Part shown: positions 52,077 to 60,711 of the stretch, piece after piece
Position numbering within the stretch: the first letter of the stretch is position 1
How the letters are laid out: every line of letters starts with the position of its first letter
Assembly (NCBI RefSeq): GCF_003626635.1
Contig: NZ_RAZT01000001.1
Coordinates: 496,001-560,000, forward strand
Reading direction: 5' to 3'
DNA: 64,000 bases
DNA from: Micromonospora musae
GTDB taxonomy: Bacteria > Actinomycetota > Actinomycetes > Mycobacteriales > Micromonosporaceae
Notes under the pieces: generated by a model
What the model was told of the DNA's origin: nothing
The model's database searches: none
Seen by the model: only the letters and a program-made list of their open reading frames with translations
Made by a program: the position numbers and the translations under genes

Positions 52077-53411
52077 ATGCGAACATTCCGTCTCACCGCC
52101 CTCGTCGCCCTGGCGACCATGGTGATCACCGCCGGCCCACCGACCGCCGCGAGCGCGGGCGGAAAGAACCACGACCGTTCCGGTTACCTCCGGGTGGGTT
52201 ACTTCACCCAGTGGGGGATCTACGACCGGGGCTACACGGTCGGCAAGCTCGAATCCTCGGGGGCCGCGAGCCGCCTGACCCACATCAACTACGCCTTCGG
52301 GAACGTGAGCGAGGACGGCCGCTGCTACGTCGACGGCGGGCCGGGTGAGGGCGACGCGTGGGCCGACTACCAGCGCCCCGTCCCGGCCGAGGAGAGCGTC
52401 GACGGCGTGGCGGACGCCTGGGGTGAACCGCTCAACGGCAACTTCGGCCAGTTGGCGAAGCTGAAGGCCCGCCACCCCGGCCTGAAGGTGCTGATCTCGC
52501 TGGGTGGCTGGAGTTGGTCGACGTACTTCTCGAACGCCGCTCGCACCGACGCCTCCCGCAAGGCGTTCGTGGCCTCCTGCATAGACCTCTACCTCAAGGG
52601 CAACCTGCCGATCCTCGACGGGGGCAGCGGCGGACCGGGTGCGGCCGCAGGCGTCTTCGATGGAATCGACCTGGACTGGGAGTGGCCGAACTGGCCGGGC
52701 GAGCCGGGCAACGTCATCCGCCCGGAGGACCGGGAGAACTTCACCAAGCTGCTCGCCGAGTTCCGCCGGCAGTTGGACGCCTACGGCCGGACGACCCGCA
52801 AGCACCACGAGCTGACGGCCTTCCTGCCGGCCAACCCCGCCACGATGGACGCCGGTTACGAGGGACGCAAGATCTTCCGCTACCTGGACTTCGCCACCGT
52901 GCAGGGGTACGACTTCCACGGCGGATGGGACCCGGTGACGAACCAGCACTCGGCGCTGCGCGTGCCGACAGGCGCGCCGGACGACCCGGACTTCTCCGCG
53001 GAGGTCGCGATCGACGGTTGGATCGCCCGGGGCGCGCCGCGCGGGAAGCTGGTCCTGGGCGTGCCGTACTTCGGTCGGGGCTGGACCGGTGTCACCGGGG
53101 GCGGGGACGGTCTGTTCCAGCCCGCGGCGGGGCCCGCGCCGGCGACCTTCGAGGCGGGGTTCGAGGATTACCGGCGGCTCAAGACCCTGCCGGGCAGCGG
53201 CTACACCCTGCACCGTGATCTTCGCGGTGGGCACGCCTGGCTCTTCGACGGCACGACGTTCTGGACGTACGACGATCCGGCGGTCGTCCTGCAGAAGATG
53301 CTCTACATCCGCCGCTCCGGTCTCGCCGGAGCGATGATCTGGTCGTTGGACGGCGACGACGACGAGGCCACGTTGACCAGGACCATCGGCCTCGGGCTGG
53401 CGACGCCGTAG
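52077..53411 (+). CDS. Secreted GH18 chitinase
   Basis: The 444-residue exported enzyme begins at ATG 52077 after GGGAG. The signal peptide spans about residues 1-28 (MRTFRLTALVALATMVITAG, ASA). A single GH18 barrel follows: VGYFTQWGIYDRGY, THINYAFGNV, VLISLGGWSWS, the catalytic motif FDGIDLDWEWP whose last Glu is the proton donor, QGYDFHG and the final AMIWSLDGDD. No chitin-binding module is present, so it may act on soluble or loosened chitin. A sigma70-like promoter and a strong terminator frame the gene. Confidence 0.95.
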   Translation: MRTFRLTALVALATMVITAGPPTAASAGGKNHDRSGYLRVGYFTQWGIYDRGYTVGKLESSGAASRLTHINYAFGNVSEDGRCYVDGGPGEGDAWADYQRPVPAEESVDGVADAWGEPLNGNFGQLAKLKARHPGLKVLISLGGWSWSTYFSNAARTDASRKAFVASCIDLYLKGNLPILDGGSGGPGAAAGVFDGIDLDWEWPNWPGEPGNVIRPEDRENFTKLLAEFRRQLDAYGRTTRKHHELTAFLPANPATMDAGYEGRKIFRYLDFATVQGYDFHGGWDPVTNQHSALRVPTGAPDDPDFSAEVAIDGWIARGAPRGKLVLGVPYFGRGWTGVTGGGDGLFQPAAGPAPATFEAGFEDYRRLKTLPGSGYTLHRDLRGGHAWLFDGTTFWTYDDPAVVLQKMLYIRRSGLAGAMIWSLDGDDDEATLTRTIGLGLATP

Positions 53412-53431
53412 CCGGTCCTCCCGGCGCTCCC

Positions 53432-53479
53432 CCGCCGGCCCGCCGTCGACCGGCTCCCCGGTCGGCGGCGGGCCGGCGG
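53432..53479. terminator. Terminator of the chitinase gene
   Basis: A 22-bp stem with one mismatch (53432-53453 with 53458-53479) around CTCC lies 20 bases after the stop. It begins the 336-base gap before the chaperone cassette; the rest of the gap holds the palindrome at 53697. Confidence 0.8.
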
Positions 53480-53696
53480 ACGCGGCGACGCCCATCTGAA
53501 TTCCAACTGTTTTCCGTGGCTCGGAGCGACCCCTTCCCGGCAGACTCGGTACATCGCCCCGGCGCTGGACCGAGCGGGGCGATGGCGGAGCACGACACGC
53601 CCGGACGGGGCTCCCGAAGCCGTCCATTGTGGCTAATGTTCATGGCGCCGTCGGCGTGCCGAGCATCGTCAAGGTCCACTGAGAGGGCTACGTTCG

Positions 53697-53713
53697 GATC
53701 GGGTAAACCGATC
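53697..53713. promoter_or_regulatory. Palindrome upstream of the kinase-chaperone cassette
   Basis: GATCGG and CCGATC form a perfect inverted repeat around GTAAA. It lies 34 bases before the cassette start at 53748, and a TACGTT (-10-like, 53689-53694) is adjacent. It may be an operator or part of the 5' leader. Confidence 0.35.
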
Positions 53714-53747
53714 TTTGCCATGCGTGATGTCGTCCTGGGGAGCCGAC

Positions 53748-55826
53748 GTGGATGAGGCGGTGCTGACGGGTCTGCGTGAGGTCGCCGGGCCGGAGCTCTA
53801 CCGGCGTAACGCCTTCCGGGTGACAGGCCTGCCGGTCGACGTGGACCGACCCACAGCCCGCCGCCGGCAGCAGCGGCTGGCGGCGGCGCTCAAGGTCGGC
53901 GCGGACGTCGACGGGTTGGGTTCGTCGGTCAGCCCGGAGCAGCTGCGGGGAGCGTTCGACGTCCTGCTCGGTGACCCTCGACGTCGCCTGGTGCACGAGG
54001 TCTTCGGCACCTGGGGCGCGCCGAACGGCTGCGAGTGCCCGTCCACGACACACGCCGAACACGATCGCGCGGTGCAGGCCCACGCCGAGGTGCTCGACAT
54101 GGCTGCGGCTGACGTCCTGGCTCTGGCCATGGATGGTCGGGTGGACGACCGGTGGGCCGCGGCGGCGTCGGCCTGGACGAAGACCCTGCGGTCGGCGACG
54201 TTCTGGCGCCACCTGCACCACCGCGTCGAGCGGCTCGACGACCGGCAGCTCGACGCCTCGGTGGTGGAGTCGCTGCGTGCCGAGCTGCCGGGTGTGCTGG
54301 TTGCGCCGCTGCTGCAGCTGGCCGCCACCGCGGACTACCCCGCTCCGCTGCGAAAGAGCCTCGCGGACTGGCCCGTTCCGGAGCGTGACCGGGATCGGCT
54401 CATCGAGGAGGCCGCCGGTCCGCAGTACGAGAAGCTCGAGACGATCATGGGTGAGCTGCACCGGCTCCTCGAGTCCGGTGACATCGAGGGCACGGTGGCG
54501 AGGCTGCACGCGGAGGCCCTTCCCGCCCTCGCCCGCCTCGAAGGGCTCGCCCCGGTCGATCGGCATCGCCGTACCTCCACCGCGCGCAACCGGATCGCGG
54601 TTGCCCTGAACAACTGCGCGGTCGCCAAGCAGGGCAAGGTCGGGCGGTACGAGGGCGACGTGCAGACGTGGCTGGACGAGGCGGAGTCGCTCGCGACCGA
54701 CCCGGAGACGGTCCGCAGGATCGACGAGAACCGCGAGGGTTTCCTCGGCGAGGAGCGGGCGATCCAGGAGTTCCGGGCCCGGGTCTACCTGCTGCAGCGG
54801 ACTCACGGGCGGTACGCCGCCCTGCAGTTCCTGCGCAACATCCTCAGCCAGTCGGACGACGAGGCCATGACCACCGTGGTCCGGGGGATGCTGGCGGAGC
54901 TCAACGCCGGCGAGTTCAGCTACCGGCCCGCCCAGCGGCCCGCGTACGAGCGCCAGGGCCGGCGTCGCAAGATCCTCCGCGCGGTGGCCGTCTGCGCGCT
55001 GCTGCTCGTCATCTACGTGCTGTACCACTTCCTCAACAACCCTGACGACGGCCGGCGGGTCGACGTCCACGGCCGGAGCATCAGCGACAACCCGACGGCG
55101 GTCGCCTGCGTCGCCGACGCGGACGACTGGCGCGACGGCGACTCCGCCGTGGGTCTCGTGGACTGCTCGCAGGAGCACTGGGCCGAGGTGGTGGCCTATG
55201 TGCCGCTGGCGGTGGAGGCTGAGGAGTACCCGGGCGTCGAGGCGCTGTCCCAGCTGGCCACGTACCTGTGCGCGAAGAAGCTGGCGCAGTTCAGCCTGCC
55301 CGCGCACACCTACGACCCCGAGGTGATCTATCCCGAGCAGACCGACTGGGAGGCCCAGAACCCGGAGGCGAACTACGCGACCTGCGCGGCACGCCGCAGC
55401 AACGACACCCGGTGGGACGGCCAGGTCGCCGCGGCGAGCTCGACGGACGCCCAACTGGCCGCGCTGATGCCGCTGACGTCGCGGGACGGCCGTCTCGGGA
55501 ACCCTCCGCTCGGCGCCTGCATCGAGCTCGCACAGCCGTCCGGCCAGTGGGATGTGAAAATGCCGATCGTGACCTGCGACCGGCCGCACTGGGCGCAGAT
55601 CCTCGGCTATCCGCCGGTGACCGGGCCGTGGCCGGACGAGGCCGCGGTGGCGGTGAGCGCGAAGGCCGCGTGCAGCAGTGTGGCGAACTCGTCGCAGATG
55701 CCTGACGGGTACATGGTGACCGCCGCCTGGCCGCCGTGGTGGGACGAGCCGATTCCGCCGAACTACGTGGCCTGCCTGGGCCACCGGGTGGACTACCAGC
55801 CCTTCAGCGGTGGGATCTGGCAGTGA
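53748..55826 (+). CDS. J-domain-like membrane protein with cysteine-rich extracytoplasmic part (cassette gene 1)
   Basis: The protein has 692 residues from GTG 53748, which follows GGGGAG at five bases; ATG 53727 and GTG 53724 are in-frame alternatives. The N-terminal 75 residues (YRRNAFRVTGLPVDVD, ARRRQQRLAAALKVG, LLGDPRRRLVHEVFG) resemble a J-domain, but the HPD triad needed to stimulate Hsp70 is not visible. A helical region follows to about residue 400. One membrane segment (ILRAVAVCALLLVIYVLYHF, about 408-428) leads to a C-terminal part with two similar units carrying VDCSQEHWAEVV and VTCDRPHWAQIL, like septum-formation-type actinobacterial domains. It overlaps gene 2 by 4 bases. Function is unknown. 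Confidence 0.7.
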   Translation: MDEAVLTGLREVAGPELYRRNAFRVTGLPVDVDRPTARRRQQRLAAALKVGADVDGLGSSVSPEQLRGAFDVLLGDPRRRLVHEVFGTWGAPNGCECPSTTHAEHDRAVQAHAEVLDMAAADVLALAMDGRVDDRWAAAASAWTKTLRSATFWRHLHHRVERLDDRQLDASVVESLRAELPGVLVAPLLQLAATADYPAPLRKSLADWPVPERDRDRLIEEAAGPQYEKLETIMGELHRLLESGDIEGTVARLHAEALPALARLEGLAPVDRHRRTSTARNRIAVALNNCAVAKQGKVGRYEGDVQTWLDEAESLATDPETVRRIDENREGFLGEERAIQEFRARVYLLQRTHGRYAALQFLRNILSQSDDEAMTTVVRGMLAELNAGEFSYRPAQRPAYERQGRRRKILRAVAVCALLLVIYVLYHFLNNPDDGRRVDVHGRSISDNPTAVACVADADDWRDGDSAVGLVDCSQEHWAEVVAYVPLAVEAEEYPGVEALSQLATYLCAKKLAQFSLPAHTYDPEVIYPEQTDWEAQNPEANYATCAARRSNDTRWDGQVAAASSTDAQLAALMPLTSRDGRLGNPPLGACIELAQPSGQWDVKMPIVTCDRPHWAQILGYPPVTGPWPDEAAVAVSAKAACSSVANSSQMPDGYMVTAAWPPWWDEPIPPNYVACLGHRVDYQPFSGGIWQ

Positions 55827-56611
55827 GCGCCGCGCCGACGACCCGTGGGGTGACGTTGCGAGTGCGCTCACTCGAGGGCAGGGTCACGGGCCTGCAGCTG
55901 GCGGACGGCCCGATCACGGTCGGCCGTACCGCGCCGGACCACACCCCCGACGTGAATCTCGAACCGGATCCGCAGCGCTGGGTGGGGCGGCTGCACTGCA
56001 CGTTGGACGTGGTCGACGGCGGGTGGTCGGTGACCGACAACGCGAGCGTCAACGGCACCCTGCTGCGTACGCTCGGCGGACGCACCGAACGTCTGGTCGG
56101 GCGCCGCCGCCTACGGCACGGCGACACGCTGCTGGTCCTCGGCGACATGTCACCCGAGGGTGAGCCGCTGTACTGGGAGCTGACCCTGCTCGACCCGCAC
56201 ACCACCCAGCCCGCACCGTTCGAGCCACCGCCGGCGGTGCCCGTACGCGGCCCCAGCCTGCGCTACGACTGGGTGGAGGCGCGGGCGTACCGCTGCGACT
56301 CGGACGGCGAGACCGCGGTGAGTGGGCTGCGTCCGCAGGGCCACCAGTTACTGCGGTACATGGTCGGGCGCAGCAGCAACGGCGCCGCCGTCGCGTGCGG
56401 GCACGAGGAGCTGATCACCGCGCTCTGGGGTTCGGCCGAGGAGTGGCCGCCGAGCCGCTCCTACACCCGCGCCGACCTGGCCGGCGTGGTGCGCGCGGTG
56501 CGCCGCAGCATCGAGGCGGACCCGTCCGCGCCGCGCCTCCTGGAGACCATCACGGGCATCGGCTACCGGCTCAACGTCCACCCGGCCGACGAGGCGGGAG
56601 ACGGCCGATGA
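55823..56611 (+). CDS. FHA domain plus winged-helix protein (cassette gene 2)
   Basis: The 262-residue protein has an N-terminal FHA domain (PITVGRTAPDH, RLHCTLDVVDGGW, SVNGTLLRT), which reads phosphothreonine, and a C-terminal winged-helix of OmpR type at about residues 165-255 (HQLLRYMVGRSSNG, HEELITALWGSAEE, ADLAGVVRAVRRSIE, LETITGIGYRLNV). It probably binds a phosphorylated site made by the kinase encoded next and may bind DNA as regulator of the cassette, or use the winged helix for protein contact. GTG start overlaps gene 1, and its stop overlaps gene 3. Confidence 0.82.
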   Translation: MSAAPTTRGVTLRVRSLEGRVTGLQLADGPITVGRTAPDHTPDVNLEPDPQRWVGRLHCTLDVVDGGWSVTDNASVNGTLLRTLGGRTERLVGRRRLRHGDTLLVLGDMSPEGEPLYWELTLLDPHTTQPAPFEPPPAVPVRGPSLRYDWVEARAYRCDSDGETAVSGLRPQGHQLLRYMVGRSSNGAAVACGHEELITALWGSAEEWPPSRSYTRADLAGVVRAVRRSIEADPSAPRLLETITGIGYRLNVHPADEAGDGR

Positions 56612-57672
56612 CGCTGCTCGACAACGGTGACCGGGTGACGGAGACGCTGGTCGTGGACCGGATGCTCGGCGAGGGAGCGTTCGCCGAGGTGCACCGGGTA
56701 CGGCACGAGTACCTGGGCTGGCAGGCGATGAAGGTCTTCAAGCGGGTCGCGTCGCTGGAGGAGACCCGCACGTTGCTGGAGGAGGCGCGGCTGCTCTCCA
56801 CGCTCGGCCACCCGAACATCGTCCGCGTCTTCGACGCCGGGACGGTGCGCACGGCACGGGGCGTCCGTGGCTTCTTCACGATGGAGTACGTCGCCGGGGG
56901 CAGCTTGGAGCGGCTGGCCCGCGCGCACTCCCCCACCGCCCCCGTCGAGCTCGTCGTCGAGGTCGTCGAGCAGATCGCCGCGGGCCTGACCGCCGCGCAC
57001 GAGCAGGACCCGCCGATCCTGCACCGGGATCTCACCCCGGCGAACATCCTCGTGGGGTACGACGGCAGCGGCATGCGGCTGCGCGTCAGCGACTTCGGCC
57101 TCGCCAAGCGGGCCGACCCGTTCACGATGCTCGCCAGCGCCCAGGGGACGTTCGCCTTCATGGCGCCGGAGGTGCTGCGCCGGGAGGGGTACTCCCGGGC
57201 CAGCGACGTCTGGTCCGTCGGCACGATCGCCTACCTGTTGCTCACCAACCGCCTGCCGTACGACGACGGTGGCCCGCTCTCCTCGTACTCGCCGAGCCGG
57301 TTCGCGCGCGGGCCGCTGCCGCCGAGCCGCTACAACCCGGGGGTGGACGCCGAGCTCGACCGGATCGTGCTGGCGACGCTGGAGGTGACGACGGGTGATC
57401 GGCTCGCGTCGGCGGGCGTTCTCGCCGACGAGCTGCGCAAGCGGCGGCAGCGCGTCGACCGGGCCGGGAAGCCGGACGGCGGCGTCGTGGAGCCGCCTCC
57501 GCCGAGCGCACGGGCCCGGCTACTGGCCGAGGAGGCCCTGGAACTGTCCCGGCGCGCGGGGCAACTCGATCGCGCCGCTGACCTGATGGAGGAGGCGGTG
57601 AACTTGTCACCGGATCTCCGGGCGCGTTACCTGCCCATGCTTACCCTGTGGCGCCGGGGGGTGACGTTGTGA
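56608..57672 (+). CDS. Serine/threonine protein kinase (cassette gene 3)
   Basis: The 354-residue kinase is soluble: no membrane segment or PASTA repeats follow the catalytic domain. The glycine loop is LGEGAFAEVH, the ATP lysine lies in AMKVFKRV, the catalytic loop is HRDLTPANIL (Thr in place of the usual Lys after Leu), and DFGLAK the metal-binding motif. GTFAFMAPEVL is the activation-end APE motif. The last about 80 residues are helical (RARLLAEEALELSRRAG, AADLMEEAVNLSPDLRAR), like a single tetratricopeptide pair. It likely phosphorylates cassette partners. Confidence 0.9.
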   Translation: MTLLDNGDRVTETLVVDRMLGEGAFAEVHRVRHEYLGWQAMKVFKRVASLEETRTLLEEARLLSTLGHPNIVRVFDAGTVRTARGVRGFFTMEYVAGGSLERLARAHSPTAPVELVVEVVEQIAAGLTAAHEQDPPILHRDLTPANILVGYDGSGMRLRVSDFGLAKRADPFTMLASAQGTFAFMAPEVLRREGYSRASDVWSVGTIAYLLLTNRLPYDDGGPLSSYSPSRFARGPLPPSRYNPGVDAELDRIVLATLEVTTGDRLASAGVLADELRKRRQRVDRAGKPDGGVVEPPPPSARARLLAEEALELSRRAGQLDRAADLMEEAVNLSPDLRARYLPMLTLWRRGVTL

Positions 57673-58232
57673 CCCGGCTGGTTCGGCTGCGCGAGGAGCT
57701 GCGTCAGCGTCGGCACCATCCGGCGTTCCGGATCTCCGCGCCGGTCTGGACGGAGCAGCAGTGCCGCCAGATCGAGGCGCTGCTGGCCCAGGCGCAGGCG
57801 GCCACGCCGACGCCGCCACCGGATCCGGTGGCGCAGGCCGCGCCCGACGAGCCGGTGGCGGTCACGCCCGCGCAGCCCGACGAGACGGCGCTCGCGACGG
57901 CCGCGACGAACCTGTGGCGGGCGGAGCGCAAGCTGACCCCGCCGGGTGAACGCCCCAGCCCCCGCGACCGTCAGGCCGCGCGATACCTGCGCACCTGCTC
58001 GGAGGCGCTGGCCGACGCGGGACTGGTCCTTCAGGATCACGACGGTGACGCCTTCAACCCCGGCCGGGCGCTCGAGGTGCTCGTCTATCAGGAGAACCCG
58101 GCCCTCACCGCCGAGACCGTCCTCGAGACGGTGCGGCCCTCGGTCTACCTGCACGGCCGCCTGGTCCAGATGGGACAGGTGATCGTCGGTACCCCCAGCC
58201 AATCCCCCGACGGAGGGAACGACAATGCGTGA
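57669..58232 (+). CDS. GrpE-like protein (cassette gene 4)
   Basis: The 187-residue protein starts at GTG 57669, overlapping the kinase stop. The first part is a basic helix and a proline-rich linker (about residues 45-75). The C-terminal about 50 residues (RALEVLVYQENPALTAETVL, ETVRPSVYLHGRLVQMGQVI) resemble the beta domain of GrpE, where the sequence normally reads like a tVxevlrpGY pattern ending in VxV. The next gene encodes an Hsp70, so a nucleotide-exchange role is reasonable; the long dimer helix of GrpE seems reduced. It overlaps the Hsp70 gene by 8 bases. Confidence 0.65.
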   Translation: MTRLVRLREELRQRRHHPAFRISAPVWTEQQCRQIEALLAQAQAATPTPPPDPVAQAAPDEPVAVTPAQPDETALATAATNLWRAERKLTPPGERPSPRDRQAARYLRTCSEALADAGLVLQDHDGDAFNPGRALEVLVYQENPALTAETVLETVRPSVYLHGRLVQMGQVIVGTPSQSPDGGNDNA

Positions 58233-60711
58233 CACCATCGACTTCGGCATAGACCTCGGCACCACCAACAGCGCGATCGCGATGGTCGAAGAGGATGGCG
58301 CCGTCGCGGTCATCAAGAACAACGACGGCTGGGACATCACGCCGTCGGCGGTGTGGATTCCGAAGCCCGGCACGGTGCACGTCGGCCGGAAGGCGCGCGA
58401 GCGGGTGGAGAGCGACCCCGACAACGCGACCTCGGAGTTCAAGCTCGAGATGGGGCTGGCCGACGCCGGCAAGGACTTCGTCAAGGGCGGGTCGCGGCTC
58501 ACTCCGCCGCAGCTCTCCGCGGAGGTGCTGAAGTCGCTGCGGGCCGACGCGGCGCACCACGCCGGCAGCCCGCCGGACGCCGCGGTGATCACCGTGCCGG
58601 CGGCCTTCTCGCTGAACCAGAACAAGGCGACCCTGGAGGCGGCCACCCTGGCGGGGTTCAGCGCCGCGTGCCCGCTGGTGCAGGAGCCCACCGCTGCCGC
58701 GTTCGCGTACGGCTTCCACGACGCCGACGATCGGGCCTACTGGATGGTCTTCGACTTCGGCGGCGGGACCTTCGACGCCGCGGTGGTGAGCAAGCGCGAC
58801 GGCGACCTGCGGGTGCTCAACCATGCCGGCGACCCCTACCTGGGCGGCAAGCTGATCGACTGGGCGGTTGTCGAGCGGGTCCTCGCACCGGCGGCCGCGG
58901 AGGCCCTCGGGCTGACCGACTTCCGCCGGGACAACCCGGCGTGGCGGGGTAACTTCGCCAAGCTGAAGGGCGCCGCCGAGGACGGCAAGATCCAGCTCTC
59001 GCGCCGGGACGCGGTCGAGCTGATGGTCGAGCTGACGGTGGGCGACGGCGAGACCGAGACGTTCGAGTACACGCTGCGGCGCGGCGAGCTCGACCGCATC
59101 GCCGAGCCGTTCTACGCGCGGGCCGTCAACCTCTGCCGGCAGGCGCTGGCCGACGGCGGGCTGCGCCCGGACGACATCGACAAGCTGCTACTCGTGGGTG
59201 GCGTGACCCTCTCCCCCGGCCTCCGTGAGCGGCTGGCAGATCCTCGGGACGGCCTCGGCATCACGCTGGACACCAGCCTCGACCCGACGACCGTGGTCGC
59301 CCGCGGAGCCGCGATCTTCGCCAGTACGGTCCGGCACCCCGACCCGCCGTCGTTCCAGCCGGCGGCGGACGAGTTCGGGCTCGAACTCGCCTACGAGCCG
59401 AGCGTGACCACGACGACCCCGACGGTCGCCGGGCGGTTGCACGCCTCCTCGGAGGTGGACTTCACGGGCTTCGGTGTCGTTCTCAGCAATCCGGGCGGCC
59501 AGCCCCCGTTCCGCAGCGGCCGGATCGCGGTGAACGCCGCGGGCGCGTTCATGGCCGAGGTCGACATCGACGAGCACAAGGTGTCCCATTTCCGCATCGA
59601 GCTCACCGACCGGGCCGGTGTGCCGCGGAAGGTGGTCCCCGACTCGTTGACGATCACCCACCGGGAGGTGGAGTTCGGCGGCGCCCGCCTCACCCACTCG
59701 CTCGGCATCCAGCTGGCCGACCGGGCCTTCGCGCCGCTGCTGCGCAAGGGGGCGACCCTGCCGGCGCGGGCGCGGGAGGTGTTCCGCACCGCGGCCGCGC
59801 TGCGGCGGTCGGACGGCGAGGCCCTGGTCCGCATCCCCGTCGTGCAGGGCGAGCGCAACCGCGCCGACCGCAACCGGCAGGTCGGCATGCTGGAGATCCG
59901 CCCGGTGGACCTGCGGATCGACCTGCCGGCCGGCACCGAGGTCGAGGTCACCTTCGAGGTGGACGCCTCCAACCTCATCACCGTCGTGGCGGACGTGCCG
60001 CTCATCCAGACCCAGTTCGACGCGGAGATCAACCTCGACGACGTACGCGCGCCGAAGGCGGACGACCTCGTGAAGACCCTCGGCGAGGTCGAGGGCCGGG
60101 TGGACACCCTGCGCCAGTCGCACGCCGCGCAGACCCCGGAGGTGCGCGACCGACTGGACCAGCTCTCGGCGGAGGGCACTCTGACCACCGCGCGGGAACA
60201 GGTGCGTGCCGCCGCCGTGGACACCGGCGCCGCGGCGACCGCTGAGGACCGGTTGCGTGAGGTGCAGGCGCAGCTGGACGACATCGAGGAGGCCGCCGAC
60301 CGGCCCGCGATGGTCCAGGAGCTGCGTGAGCTGCTCGCCGAGGCGGCCGACCTGGCCGCCCGGGCGGGGCAGCAGGCCGACCGTCAGGAGCACGCCGAGT
60401 TGGAGCGGCGCGCGGAGGACGCCATCGCCAGCGGCAGCTCGGCGCGGATCCGGGCGGAGATCGACCGGGTGACCGGCTACCTCATCGACCTGCAGCGCCG
60501 CCAGCCCGGCTGGTCGGTACAGGTCTTCTACTGGCTCGGCGAGCAGCAGCACCGGATGCAGCCGGCCGGCGAGGCGGCGAGGCTGGTGCAGGAGGGTCGG
60601 GAGGCGCTGGCCGCCAACGACGAGCGGGCCCTCGACGCGGTCAACAGCCGACTGGTCCGGCTGCTCCCGGACGGCGAGCAGAACAAGATCATCGGATTGA
60701 CTCTCCGATGA
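58225..60711 (+). CDS. Divergent Hsp70/DnaK-family ATPase with long C-terminal helices (cassette gene 5)
   Basis: The 828-residue protein is about 200 residues longer than DnaK. The ATPase domain shows FGIDLGTTNSAIAMVE, VITVPAAFSLNQNKAT, VQEPTAAAFAYGF, FDFGGGTFDAAVVS and LLVGGVTLSPGLRERL. After about residue 390 comes a beta-rich part that does not follow the DnaK substrate domain closely, and the linker DVVVLD-type motif is not visible. Residues about 600-828 are helical, Ala/Glu/Arg-rich and probably coiled coil (RDRLDQLSAEGTLTTAREQ). The housekeeping dnaK is expected elsewhere. This copy likely serves a specific client, perhaps at the membrane with genes 1 and 6. ATG 58225 follows GGAGGG. 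Confidence 0.9.
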   Translation: MRDTIDFGIDLGTTNSAIAMVEEDGAVAVIKNNDGWDITPSAVWIPKPGTVHVGRKARERVESDPDNATSEFKLEMGLADAGKDFVKGGSRLTPPQLSAEVLKSLRADAAHHAGSPPDAAVITVPAAFSLNQNKATLEAATLAGFSAACPLVQEPTAAAFAYGFHDADDRAYWMVFDFGGGTFDAAVVSKRDGDLRVLNHAGDPYLGGKLIDWAVVERVLAPAAAEALGLTDFRRDNPAWRGNFAKLKGAAEDGKIQLSRRDAVELMVELTVGDGETETFEYTLRRGELDRIAEPFYARAVNLCRQALADGGLRPDDIDKLLLVGGVTLSPGLRERLADPRDGLGITLDTSLDPTTVVARGAAIFASTVRHPDPPSFQPAADEFGLELAYEPSVTTTTPTVAGRLHASSEVDFTGFGVVLSNPGGQPPFRSGRIAVNAAGAFMAEVDIDEHKVSHFRIELTDRAGVPRKVVPDSLTITHREVEFGGARLTHSLGIQLADRAFAPLLRKGATLPARAREVFRTAAALRRSDGEALVRIPVVQGERNRADRNRQVGMLEIRPVDLRIDLPAGTEVEVTFEVDASNLITVVADVPLIQTQFDAEINLDDVRAPKADDLVKTLGEVEGRVDTLRQSHAAQTPEVRDRLDQLSAEGTLTTAREQVRAAAVDTGAAATAEDRLREVQAQLDDIEEAADRPAMVQELRELLAEAADLAARAGQQADRQEHAELERRAEDAIASGSSARIRAEIDRVTGYLIDLQRRQPGWSVQVFYWLGEQQHRMQPAGEAARLVQEGREALAANDERALDAVNSRLVRLLPDGEQNKIIGLTLR

